DNA from: Xenopus tropicalis
Lineage: Eukaryota; Chordata; Amphibia; Anura; Pipidae
Length of the DNA stretch: 64,000 nt
Assembly (NCBI RefSeq): GCF_000004195.4
Contig: NC_030683.2
Span: forward strand, 80,237,910-80,301,909
Direction: 5' to 3'
The position numbers were made by a program, and so were the translations under genes. The notes under the pieces were generated by a model. That model saw only the letters and a program-made list of their open reading frames with translations, ran no database searches and was not told where the DNA came from. Numbering within the stretch: the first letter of the stretch is position 1; each line of letters opens with the position of its first letter. Shown one piece after another: positions 28,602 through 57,489 of the stretch.

Positions 28602-30676
28602 TTAGGATGTTATTCTCACTCCTCCTCTCGTTGTTTTGAACTACAAGACCCAGAACTGCCTAAAATATCTGAGTTTTGTAGTTCACATTTGCTTGAAGGA
28701 TGTGTGGTATTCCTGCTATAAAATTAAGTGGACCAAGATGAAAAACCTTTAGAAAAAGAAGCTGCGTGTAGATGTGTGTATCTATATGTATATCTATGCA
28801 GAGCAGGGTGAGGTCAGCAAAAGAGCTGGCCAAGCAAGCACTAGTGGCAAGGATACTTCCATTTTATTTTAACGTCTTCATATTTGTTGTGGCTTCTTTT
28901 TAAGTGAAAACCTTTTAGGATGCATAAAAAAGAAGAAACGCATCCAGTTTGTTAATAAATTCTAGGTAAATGGAACATTTATAGAAAAAATATTAAATAA
29001 ATAGTTTCTCTTTCACACACCGACATGTAAGGAAATAAAAAAAATGATACAGGGACAGAGACTGGCAGTGAGACTGTGTATGAGCTTCAAAAGGCAAAAA
29101 TGTTTGAGATCAAGGGAAAAAATGCAAAAAAAAACTCAAGCAACTTTTTCTCTGTAACCGCATGTTTCTATTCTCAAGCACTAGCATATTTAAGAAAAAA
29201 CCTCAGACAGAATAGGCGCATCTTATCACAGAAAAAAAGCTTGAAATTTTGGAGACCACTCCCATCGACTTCTATAAAAACGCAGGAGCTTTTACTTGCA
29301 GGGTTTTTAATGCAAATATTCACTTTTTAAAAAAAAAAAAAATTGAAAGCAATAATTTGAGTTTTTAAAAATATTTCCGTATATTTGAGTTTTTTCTCTG
29401 CCTTTTTTTCAAATTGCGAAAAGTAATAGTGAATTTTGATAAATCTGCTGCTTAGTGTGAGAATATGGCAAAGTATATAGTATGTTGCTCATCTCGCCCC
29501 AGAATGGAGTAGGGAAAGCCATTACGTGCTTATGTACACGGGATGAAATAACTGGTGCAGCTATAAATGCTTTTACATGTACATACATACACATATATAA
29601 TGTATATAAAAATACCCGTTTATATACATAGATATTATACACATATAGGTTACACACAATCTGTAATATTGTTTGTGGATTTATTCTCTGTACGTGATGC
29701 ATTAATGCTAGTAAATGTTAAGTGGCAGTGAAACTTGAAATAGCATCAGTCTGATGTAGAAGCATGTACTTGCTTGTACTTAACATAGGTCTTGCATGAA
29801 CCATCCTAACCCTTTAGAAAAAGGATTCTTCCCACCTCCTCCAGAATTCTGCTTCCACTAATCCACTCCTGGAGGGAGACACCCATTAACCCTGAGTTGT
29901 ATGGCATTAGGGCACCCTGGATATTGGGGAGTGGGGGGACCAAACCCTGGAGTGCCTTATTGCCTTGAGTCACATGTTAAAAAAAAAAACACACACATAC
30001 ACACACAGTAACTGAAAAACAGCAAAACAAGGATTAAAAAGGGCTAAGGGAGCAGACCCAACTCATTTTGAATAATGCCATTTAATAGGGTCAAAAGCAC
30101 CTACTCCTGTGTGATAAAAGGTTCCTCACCCTAAGGCAGTTTCATTCAATGAGTGAGGTTCCTCTGTAACAGCAGAGAAAGGTGCCAATAAACCCATTCA
30201 GTTATGAAAGGGGTTGTTAAACATTACATTGAATGACAATATATATAACCGTCTGATCTCCCTCATCTCATTGGTGGGCAACTCAAAGATCTATTTTAAC
30301 TGGCAGCATGTTCAATGTGTCCAAAACATTAAACAGAGCCATGCGAGCCTAATGTACCTGAAATTCTAGAAGACAGGCAGCAAATGGATTGGAGAGATGG
30401 GGCATCTGATCATTCCTAAATGGAGTGCTCATATGGCCATGGGTCATATTACTTGTAATGCTTCTAGTTATTGGGCAGGCTGACGCCCATACCCTGTTTA
30501 CTTCCAGTAAGGGACTATGGGCACCTCACTCCTCTTAATACCATTGTACCCACAACTACCCACACTGGTCCCACAGTTGCTCCTGTGATGCTTAAAAGCC
30601 CAGGAGATGGAGGTATGCTCTTCTTGCTCTCCTCCCCTTTCCCACCTAGGGCTGGAGTGTCCAAGTTCCACAGATG

Positions 30677-47882
<17,206 letters not shown>

Positions 47883-48467
47883 TTAAAAGCAGAAAATGCA
47901 GTTTGTATACCCAGGCTATAGTATGTATGTTTGTGGTAATGTAATAAATAGATGCAGGCTTCTCACCATAGCAACCAATTAAAAAATCAAATTTAAAAAC
48001 TGGAGGCAGGAAGAACTCACTGTTCCGAATTAACTCACCAATTGGATATTGTAAAAATAACGTCATAAATAATGACAAACACCACATTGGGACTGTGCAG
48101 CTGACAGCCCAGAACCTTAAATGCATTTATCTATAACCCTACCCCACATCTGACAAGTTGTTCCATGGGCACTGCAATTACATTGAACTGGTTTTACATG
48201 CCAGGGGATATGATGACTTTTGGTTTTTGCAGTCCAGCACACATAAGTTGCATTCGTTCCTTCCCCCATTTTACATTTTCCAAGATGTGGTCTTCATAGT
48301 CGAAGAGGGAAGGAGGACTCAGACAGCAAATGGGGCAGAGCTTCACACTAGACATGGAAGTCAATAAAAGAGCTGCAGTTCAGCTGCTTGTAACAGAAAA
48401 ACAATCTAAATCTAGACGCAGGGAGAAAGATATGTTATTCTGGGGGCTGTTTAGAGAAATTCTAGGG

Positions 48468-49071
48468 CAGTGGTTCTCAACCTTCCTAATGCCGCGACCC
48501 TTTAAAGGAAAAATAAAGTCAAAGTCACTTGGGGGTGCCAAAATGTTAGGCACCCCCAAGTGACTTTGACCGCCTACCTTTTACCCCGGGCTGGTGCCCC
48601 TGTGAGGAAGGAACAGCACCAGCCCGGGGTAACTGCCGGCGCTTCCTTTTCCTGATTCGCTGCGCGCGCATGCGCAGTAGAGTGAAAAGCCGAACTTTAA
48701 ATGTTAAAGTCGGCTTTTCACTCTACTGCGCATGCGCCCACCGCTGGCACTCAGGAAAAGGAAGCGAGGAAGACGGAAGCGCTGCGCTCCAGGTGCCCCG
48801 GGCTGGTGCTGTTTTCTCCTAACAGGGGCACCAGCCCGGGGTACGAGGTAAGCGGTTAAAGTCACTTGGGGGTGCCTAACATTTTGGCACCCCCAAGTGA
48901 CTTTGATTTTCGTTTCCCTTTAATACAGTCCCTCATGTTGTGGTGACCCCCAACCATAAAATTATTCCTAAGACCATTGGAAATATGTGTTTCCCGATGA
49001 TCTAAGGCAACCCCTGTGACAGGGTCGTTGGACCCCCAAAGGGGTCCCGACCCATAGGTTGAGAACCGCTG
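48468..49071. mobile_element. SPIN/URR1-like hAT MITE, TSD TTCTAGGG
   Basis: Ends cagtggttctcaaccttcct and ggttgagaaccgctg; exact 8-bp duplication TTCTAGGG at 48460-48467 and 49072-49079. The termini and the internal text (ctcatgttgtggtgaccccc, ggcaacccctgtgacagggt) are those I know from SPIN/URR1-type hAT elements, a group documented as horizontally transferred among tetrapods. A TTAA element (48506-48919) is nested inside. Confidence 0.8.
48506..48919. mobile_element. GC-rich TTAA element nested in the hAT
   Basis: Inserted in the host text gcgacccttTAAtacag with TTAA at 48502-48505 and 48920-48923. Ends aggaaaaataaagtc and ttttcgtttccct. It is a set of nested palindromes: terminal hairpins (aaagtcacttgggggtgcc ...) at both sides, ccccgggctggtgc arms, and a central tagagtgaaaagccg hairpin around 48680-48730. 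Confidence 0.8.
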
Positions 49072-49500
49072 TTCTAGGGTATTTCAAAATGCAAGGCTTA
49101 CTTATCCTTTAAAATACTATTTGGCAGCAAAGAAAGAAATTGTAGTAATGGTGTCTCAGTACCACAACACCTATTCCCCTATCTTTTCTGAGAATCTTTA
49201 ACGGTAGCATGGCAGTACAATGGGTAGCTTAACTAACTTGCAGCCCTTTAGCGACCAAGCTTCAATTCAAGGAGTTTAAATGTTCCCCTCATGTTTGCAT
49301 AGGTTTCCTATGGTGTTCTTATACAAATCTAAAGTACTATGGAATATGCTGGTGCTACATAAATACAATAACCATAACTTTGTCTAAATATCATTTCTGC
49401 TAACCTATACTGTACATATCCATACCACATAGAGCTATGCATTGAATTATTCAGGCACAGAGAATACCTACCCAGTAGATTTTACATCAGCAATCAGATA

Positions 49501-49735
49501 CAGGTATAGGACCTATTAAATGGAATGCTTGGGACCTCGGTTTTTCTGAATACTGGATCTTTCCATAATATGAATCACCTTTCCATAAGTCTGCAAAAAT
49601 CATCTAAAAACAATCACCCCAAAAGGATTGTTTTGCCATCCAAAACTGGATTTGCACAGTTTGTTTGGGAACAATTACAAAGCAATATTTTATTATTACA
49701 GAGGAAAATAAAATCATTTGATTCAAACGGATGGG
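49501..49735. mobile_element. TA-flanked MITE (CAGGTATAGGACC), partial
   Basis: caggtataggacctatta ... aggaaaataaaatcatttga; right end missing. Same family as 32478. Confidence 0.65.
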
Positions 49736-50472
49736 CATATTTTCTCTGCCTGCGCTTATTTTCTCTGCACTAGCCAATCAGCTCCACAGACTGATGTTTG
49801 TCATAATTTTGATAAAATCTGGCACATACACATATTGTTTGTCAGCCAATTGGCCCACAACATGGGAAAGGCTAGAGAACGCTGCTCTAAAGGGCTGTGC
49901 CTTACCTCGGAGCCGGTGGTTAGGCCCAGATCCCGGATTATCAGTATGTGCATGTGTATAAATATAATTCTATCTTTGCTTATCTATGTCCTACTGATTG
50001 CAGTACTTTGTGAACTTATTCTCATTTACTACATACACCTGGTAATAATTATAAATTACATTTTTTTTTTGCTCTGAACAGTACTTTAGTTCAATTTAAA
50101 GAATTATACACATTCTAGGCTTTAGCCAATAAAAGGTTAATGTCCTGCATTAAGAACTTCCTGTATCTTCAGTTCACAAGGGAGCAGAAGGGAGGGGGGA
50201 GTCCCCAAACACTTCCTCTTGTGATACTCAGAAAATACATGACACCAGCAAAAATCTTTTTTATGTTTTAAAGGTTAGGACACCCAGAAATGATAAGTAC
50301 AAAACTTATTGCGTCAAACTCAAAGTCCTTTACACTGCTATAAACATTTATTTTCCCACCAGGCCTATGCCAGAAAGAGACAATGCTGCTAGTTTTGTAA
50401 TTCTGGTACTAATACTGAAGCCATCTAAGCCTAACTCTAGACTGAAATTATTACAATAGACCAGTTGCACAG

Positions 50473-50645
50473 AGATGACCCAATCGCCGGTGGCATACGC
50501 GGTGCCGCGATTTCCCCTAAACTTCCCCTAAACTTTCCTCTCAAGGCACCATGCCATCCCACCAGCGATTTACATACTCACCGGTGTAGTCACGACAAGG
50601 CAGATTTGTCGCGCAACTAGTCTACCTGTCTGCCACAGCCCTTAA
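50473..50645. repeat. MITE-like segment (cgatttgtcgcc family)
   Basis: gacccaatcgccggtggcat ... caccagcgatttacatact ... gacaaggcagatttgtcgcg. An older relative lies at 17462-17650 in the other orientation. Confidence 0.45.
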
Positions 50646-52916
50646 GTGGCTGAGGGCTAAAAACCTTACGTATTTTGGAATTCTGTGTTATAGATTTTTT
50701 TTTAATATTTACATATTTTTTAACCAACTTTTGCCCCCACAGACATATATACCTTGTAGGGCTGCAAACAAGCAACATGCACAAAACAGTGCTTCATTAA
50801 CCCTTTTACTGCCAGCCGTTTTGGACAAAGTGGAACATCTACTGCCAGACAGTTTTTAAACATTTTGCACTGTTTCACTGTAGGGGCTTTTCCTCGGGGG
50901 AAAAATATATATTGTTTTTTTCAGGACAACCTAAGCTTTCAAAATATGGTGGATTTTTTGTGTAATTCCAATTCAGTAACAAGATATAGGCTTCTAAATG
51001 TCTAAAAATGAAAAAAAATAAAAATTTTCCATAATATAAACACACATTATTTTATGCATGAAAATACAAGTGATTTGTAAAGTCCCATGTCTCCTGAATG
51101 TGCCAATACCAAATATATATAGTTTTATGGAGATTTCTCACTTGTATAGGTCAAAAACTCCCAGCAGTACACTACCAAATTTCCAAAGCACTGCTCCAGA
51201 AAGCTGCATACTTTAGATTTCAAGGCTAAAAATTCCACTAACAGAAGGTTTATCCCAGAAAATTATACATTTTTAGAAAGAACAGATTCTGGGGACTCCC
51301 GAATAGGTAGAACTGGCTGCCTACTCCAAACTACCAAGTTGCAATGCTTTCCTAAAGTTATTTTTTTTTCAAAATTTGTGAACTTTCTTAAAAATCACTA
51401 TGTGGCATGTAGGGGCCCCAATGTGAACATACCCCCATATGATCTGTCATTTCAGCTTCTGCAAAATCAACACATTTACATCATTTTGTGTGGGATAAAA
51501 CTAGAAAAAAATATGCTCACCCCAGAAAGTCATATATTTTTGGAAAGTACACATTCCCCCAAATCTAAAATGGGTACCCATGTCTTTCTACTCCAAAGGA
51601 GCAAACCACAAAGCTTTCCTAAAGTTGGCAATTTTGATAATATTTCCAAAAATCCTCTAAAAGCTTCCAGTTTGCAGCATCTTATTTCCCATGTATCATT
51701 AGGTATCAGAACGCCAGGGGTCCACTGAACAGTTTAATGCCCAATATGTATAGGTTTACCTAAGTTTGTGGCATGTAGGGGCCCCAATGGGAACATACCC
51801 CCATATGATCTATCATTTCTGTCATTTCAGCTTCTGCAAAATCAACACATTTACATAATTTTGTTTGGGATAAAGCTAGTAAAAAGTACGCTCACCCCAG
51901 AAAGTCGTATTTTTGGAAAGTACACATTCCCCGAAATCTAAAATGGGTACCCATATCTTTCTACTCTAAAGTACCAAGCCGCTAAGGTTTCCTAAAGTTT
52001 GCCGATTTTTATGACATTTCCAAAAATCACCTCAAAACTTCCAATATGCAGCATTTTTACCAGAGGTCTACTGAACAGTTTGATGCCCACTGTACATGGG
52101 TTTATCAAAGCACATGGCACTTAGAGACCCCAAAATATACCTTGTGCACACTAATTTCATGGCTTACCTTACCTTACCTAATTCATAAACACATGGCAGT
52201 TTTATGTGGGATAGAAACTGCAGAAATGTAGGGTGACCCCTGAAAACCATACATTTTTGGAAAGTACACATTCTGACAAATCCAACATGGGTAAATAGTC
52301 CTTTCTACACCAAAGTACCAATCTGCAAAGCTTTCCTAAAGTTAGTGGTTTCTATGACATTTCAGAAAATTGCCTAAAAATGTTGCAATTTTTTTCACAC
52401 AATTTCTTGCATAAAAATAGAAACACCAGAGGTCTACTGAACAGTTTGATGCCCTATATGCATAGATTTACCAAACTATGTGGGGTACAGGGGCACCCAA
52501 ATAAAAGTAGTGCATATGAATTTTCACATATGACGCTCCGGCTAGTGCAATTTTTGCACCCGGTATGTGTGTTATGTGCCATAAGACCCCCTAACAGTAT
52601 GGAGACCCTAGAAAACCATACATTTTCTGAAAGTACACATTCTGACAAAACAAAAATGGGTAAATACATCTTTCTACTGCAAACTACAAATCTACAGTGG
52701 CTTGGGAAAGTATTCGGCCCCCTTGAACTTTTCCACATTTTGTCACATTACAGCCACAAACATGAATCAATTTTATTGGAATTCCATGTGAAAGACCAAT
52801 ACAAAGTGTACAAGTGTACACGTGAGAAGTGGAACGAAAATCATACATGATTCCAAATATTTTTTACAAATAAATAACTGCAAAGTGGGGTGTGCGTAAT
52901 TATTCAGCCCCCTGAG

Positions 52917-54251
52917 TCAATACTTTGTAGAATCTTTTGCTGCAATTACAGCTGCCAGTCTTTTAGGGTATGTCTCTACCAGCTTTGCACATCTACAGAC
53001 TGAAATTCTTGCCCATTCTTCTTTGCAAAACAGCTCCAGCTCAGTCAGATTAGATGGACAGCGTTTGTGAACAGCAGTTTTCAGATCTTGCCACAGATTC
53101 TCAATCGGATTTAGATCTGGACTTTGACTGGGCCATTCTAACACATGGATATGTTTTGTTTTAAACCATTCCATTGTTGCCCTGGCTTTAGGTTTATGCA
53201 AAAGGGCTCCAAATGCACCGGACACAGCGGCTTGCTTAAAACTCGATTTTTATTACTCCATTTAAAAACAATACGCCTAAACGTATTGTTTTTAAATGGA
53301 GTAATAAAAATCGAGTTTTAAGCAAGCCGCTGTGTCCGGTGCATTTGGAGCCCTTTTGCATATGCGAGATTTCGCCTTCCCCAGGTACAGGTTCGGGGCT
53401 CTGAGCACCTGAACCACTTCTGAACAACGGTGAGTTCTTTGGTATTTAGGATTTCACATTGTGAGCTGATATGATGGTGTTGGGAATCTGACCTAGATCA
53501 ACTGTGAGACAGATCTGGGGTTTATACACCCGGATCTCTCTTTTGTATTTGGTACGTTTTATTTACTTGATTTCCTGACATTTGAGACATTTAGGTTAAA
53601 TTAATTGAGCCATTTCTAAGTTTAGGTATTTGGCTCCATCCATCTTCCCATCAACTCTGACCAGCTTCCCTGACCCTGCTGAAGAGAAGCACCCCAAGAG
53701 CATGATGCTGCCACCACCATATTTGACAGTGGGGATGGTGTGTTCAGAGTGATGTGCAGTGTTAGTTTTCCGCCACACATAGCGTTTTGCATTTTGGCCA
53801 AAATGTTCCATTTTGGTCTCATCTGACCAGAGCACATTCTTCCACAATTCTTCCACATGCAAACGGGACTTCTTATGGTTTTCTGTTAACAATGGCTTTC
53901 TTCTTGCCACTCTTCCATAAAGGCCAACTTTGTGCTGTGCACGAGTAATAGTTGTCCTATGGACAGATTCCCCCACCAGAGCTGTAGATCTCTGCAGCTT
54001 GTCCAGAGTCACCATGGGCCTCTTGGCTGCATTTCTGATCAGCGCTCTCCTTGTTCGGCCTGTGAGTTTAGGTGGACGGCCTTGTCTTGGTAGGTTTACA
54101 GTTGTGCTATACTCCTTCCATTTCTGAATGATCGCTTGAACAGTGCTCCGTGGGATGTTCAAGGCTTTGGAAATCTTTTTTAGCCTAAGCCTGCTTTAAA
54201 TTTCTCAATAACTTTATCCCTGACCTGTCTGGTGTGTTCTTTGGACTTCAT
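52917..54251 (-). pseudogene. Tc1 transposase, broken by frameshift and insert
   Basis: Minus-strand reading: start codon at 54251-54249, then a one-base loss in the tract near 54180 (the sister reads gctacaaaaag, this one gctaaaaaag). Frame resumes with [34 protein letters not shown] and [15 protein letters not shown]; after the insert, [19 protein letters not shown] and a tail ending DSTKY. The second acidic residue segment is deleted, so it is inactive. Confidence 0.9.
53195..53362. repeat. Perfect 81-bp inverted repeat, 6-bp spacer
   Basis: Arms 53195-53275 and 53282-53362 are exact inverted copies around cctaaa. They form the left part of the insert in the Tc1 copy. GTTTA occurs at 53192-53196 and 53620-53624, a possible 5-bp duplication of the whole insert. 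Confidence 0.95.
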
Positions 54252-55070
54252 GGTGTTGTTGCTCCCAATATTCTCTTAGACAACCTCTGAGGCCGTCACA
54301 GAGCAGCTGTATTTGTACTGACATTAGATTACACACAGGTGCACTCTATTTAGTCATTAGCACTCATCAGGCAATGTCTATGGGCAACTGACTGCACTCA
54401 GACCAAAGGAATCATGTATGATTTTCGTTCCACTTCTCACGTGTACACCACTTGTACTGGTCTTTCACGTGGAATTCCAATAAAATTGATTCATGTTTGT
54501 GGTTGTAATGTGACAAAATGTGGAAAAGTTCAAGGGGGCCAATTACTTTTGCAAGCCACTGTATGCTAAACAAAACGGTTTTTATAACATTTCTGAAAAT
54601 CGTCACAAACCTTGCCTTTTTCCCCCATTATGTATCCCCACATTTCATAACGTACCAACAGAAAACATAAACTCTAAATATGAACGCCAGGGGTCTACTG
54701 AACAGTTTGATGGCCATTATGTATAGATTTACCAAACTATGTGGGGTACAGAGGAAGCCAAATTGAAATACAGCAGATAAAATGTCCATGTGCAATAAAA
54801 TGACTAAAAATGCACCAAAATCACAGGAAATGTAGTAAAAACACCAAAATAATACACAAAAGGTATTGTGCAGTGCGGTTAGTGAAGACGCTATCTGCAA
54901 TGGCAATAAAACTTTTTTCAGGCAAAAAAAAAAACGATGCGATAAAAATAAAATTTACAAAATTACACAAGTGTTTGTGTACACTAGGCAAAATGTGTTT
55001 TGTCTGCATGTGTGTAAGTGTGTAAGTAAGTGTGAGTGCTGTGAATGTGTGAAACCCCCCCCCCAAAAAA

Positions 55071-55096
55071 ATGTGTGTGTGTGTGTGTGTGTGTAA
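55071..55096. repeat. (GT)n microsatellite
   Basis: About thirteen GT units after a run of C and A. Followed by taagggtta, which may be what is left of a piggyBac-like right end. Confidence 0.9.
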
Positions 55097-57253
55097 GGGT
55101 TAGTAGGTGCAAAATAATTCAAGAAAAATAAAAGCCTTCAGTGCCTTTTGCTGTTATAATGTATCCATCTGTGTGACAGTTTTCATCATGGTGCCTGGAA
55201 GTAGGAGCTGGTCAATTTTGCTGGTTTAGGGCCCTGGCACAGCTGCTATGGGTTGATATAAAAGGTTTGGTATAAAGTGCATGATTGATCCAGTTTTATC
55301 CAAGGGACAAACAAGCAACTATATTTTTAAATCAAATATGAAGCAAAGGGGCCACTGTACAGTATAATGTTTGTATTTCCTTATTATAGGAAACTATGTG
55401 GTATAATTTTAGAGGCAGCAATTTTTTACTGGTAAAAGAATACAGTCATTGGAAAACGTGTTTTTCAAATTGCAGTTAATAGAGCATCACCTACACTAAA
55501 ATTCATTTTTTAAAAGCGTAAACAGATTTGTTTTTTATTTCATTTTGAAATCTGACATGAGGATAGCCATTTCCTTTACTTTCCCAGGGTGCCACAGTCA
55601 TGTGACTTGAGCTTTGATAAACTTCCATCACACTTTACTGCTGAGCTGCCAGTTGGAGTGATATCTCCCCCCTCATTTTCCCCCCAAGCAGCTGATCAGC
55701 AGAAAAACGGGGAAGGTAGCAAGATCGCAACTCCCTGACACCTGACACCTGAACTGATAGTGCCTTCATGGGCTTATAGCACTGCTGGCACTGTCCTGAA
55801 TTTTAGTGAGTGGGTAAACAGGCAAAACTGCTTATACTCTGTCCCAATGACAGCGTAAGCATTTCTCTGCCAGCTAAAATACACTGCCCCATATGCTACT
55901 GGCCTCAATTAGCTTGTACAGAAAAGGATATAGAGGTATAGGACCCATTATCCAGAATGCTCAGGACCAAAGGTATTCCGGATAAGGGGTCTTTCCGTAA
56001 TTTGGATCTCCATACCTTAAGTCTACTAAAAAAATCAATAAAACGTTAATTAACCCTTTTAGTGCCATGGGACGTAGATTCTACGTCCTGGGTAGCAAAG
56101 GACCAAAGTGCCACAGGACGTAGAATCTACGTCCTACAGCACTATCAGGTTTACAAGCGCTGCGCTCGCTTTTAAAGCAGCGCAGCGCTTGTAAACCCTT
56201 CACAACCCCCTAGGCAACGAGCAGAGCGGATCATACTCACCGATCCGGTCCCACGATCGCGTCGCCAGCCAATGACAGCAGTGGACACGCGATGATGACG
56301 TGTCCACTGCTGTCCCTTTAAATAGCGCCGCCTACTGTCGGCTCCTCATTCCTGCTGCGCACTTCGGACCTGATGGAGCTCCCCTGCTGCCTTCCTGCTG
56401 CCTTCCTGCCAGATTGGTCGCCCCTGATCGCCTGCCTGCCTTGGGTAAGCTGAACTACAACTCTCTACCACTGTTTATTTTGCTTATTTCTATCTCAACT
56501 GTCTAAAATTTTTTTTTTTTTTTTTTTCAATTTTTTCTTCTATCTTTGTCATTATTACACTTTTGCACACATACACACTTATTTACAACTTTCCCAAGCA
56601 CACACAGACACTCACACACTTACACTTTTTTTTTTTTTTTTTCTATCTTTCTTTTCTTTTCTTTCTTTCTTTGCTTTCTTTGGCAGTCTTTTTTTTTACT
56701 AAAACTTTATTTCTGATCTTGCTCTATAATTATCTGATTTATTTGGTTGCATTTTAGTGTTTTTTTGGCATTTTCATAATTGATTTCTGTTTTTTTATTA
56801 TTGTATTGTATTGTAACTTTTTTTATTGCTATTGGGTGCTGAATTTGCAGTGACGTTGGTGGATCCAGGGCTCTGACCACCAATTTCATTGCAATTATTG
56901 TTCTTCTGTTGGTTTAGGTGGTTTTATTGGATTTTACTGATTTTATGGTGTTTTATCTTTGCATTGTTCTTTATTGTGTGTTTAGTGCCCCCAAAAAGGT
57001 TGCTTTTGCAGTGACATTGGTGGATCCAGGGCTCTGACCACCGATTTCATTGCAATTATTGTTCTTTGATTGCTTTTAGTGGTTTTATTCCATTTTAACT
57101 TCATTTGATTTCAGTTGTTCTAGAAAGGCTAAGATTGTTCTGGTAGTTTCTATTGCCAAGGGTTAGGCTGATGCCACACATGGCGTAGGGCTGATTTTTT
57201 TCAGCAAGTGGAAAAACGCTTGCCGAAAATTCAGCCCTACGCCTGCTACTTGT

Positions 57254-57407
57254 GCCTGCACCCGAATGAATGGAATACGCTCGGGTGCAGGCACATGTAG
57301 CCGATATACGCATGAAAACGCGAGACTTTGCATTCTCACGCGTTTTCATGCGTATATCGGCTACATGTGCCTGCACCCGAGCGTATTCCATTCATTCGGG
57401 TGCAGGC
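57254..57407. repeat. Perfect 69-bp inverted repeat, 16-bp spacer
   Basis: Arms 57254-57322 and 57339-57407 are exact complements. Each arm contains its own small hairpin (cctgcacccg ... cgggtgcagg), so the sequence could fold as a branched cruciform. Confidence 0.95.
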
Positions 57408-57489
57408 AAAAAAAAAGGGGTGCATAGAGTGCAGCCCCAATATTATGCATTTTCAGGTTTGGCGGCCATGTACTTATGTGCAACCAGAC

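Larger units (their letters stand above)
23557..30676. other. Shared 3' flanks of convergent MCAM and CBL
   Basis: No coding exon. It must hold the MCAM 3' UTR from the left and the CBL 3' UTR from the right (long in mammals). Recognised debris: a TTAA-type MITE remnant at about 24590-24905, a poly-A run at 26458-26479, a TA-flanked MITE start at 26516-26622, a repeat pair member at 25832-25985, a Harbinger-like MITE at 28285-28601, and a worn MITE at about 29070-29460. I could not assign the gene ends. Confidence 0.55.
52695..54561 (-). mobile_element. Tc1 element, second copy, with foreign insert
   Basis: Ends cagtggcttgggaaagtatt and ttttgcaagccactg with TA on both sides (52693-52694, 54562-54563). 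Same family as 41381-43340 in the opposite orientation, with about 210-bp terminal repeats. An insert at 53195-53624 replaces about 95 bp of the transposase region. Confidence 0.93.
50801..54890. mobile_element. piggyBac-like element with ~370-bp array (right end unclear)
   Basis: Left end TTAA (50797-50800) plus CCCTTTTACTGCCA, fitting the TTAA target and CCYTTT..CTGCCA type termini of Xenopus piggyBac elements. The interior is a degenerate tandem array: the phrase ggaaagtacacattc recurs near 51542, 51913, 52258 and 52631, so about 345-373 bp apart, and ggtctactgaacagtttgat recurs too. A Tc1 copy (52695-54561) is inserted in the array, which resumes after it to about 54750. No transposase and no clear right terminus were found. 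Confidence 0.6.

Noticed and set aside
49895..49925. Minus-strand ctccgaggtaaggc as a CBL splice donor
   Set aside because: Good donor shape, but the upstream frame has no CBL-like sequence and no acceptor in phase was found.
55095..55104. taagggtta as the right end of the 50801 piggyBac-like element
   Set aside because: Too short and lacks the TGGCA part of the terminus; kept only as a weak possibility.
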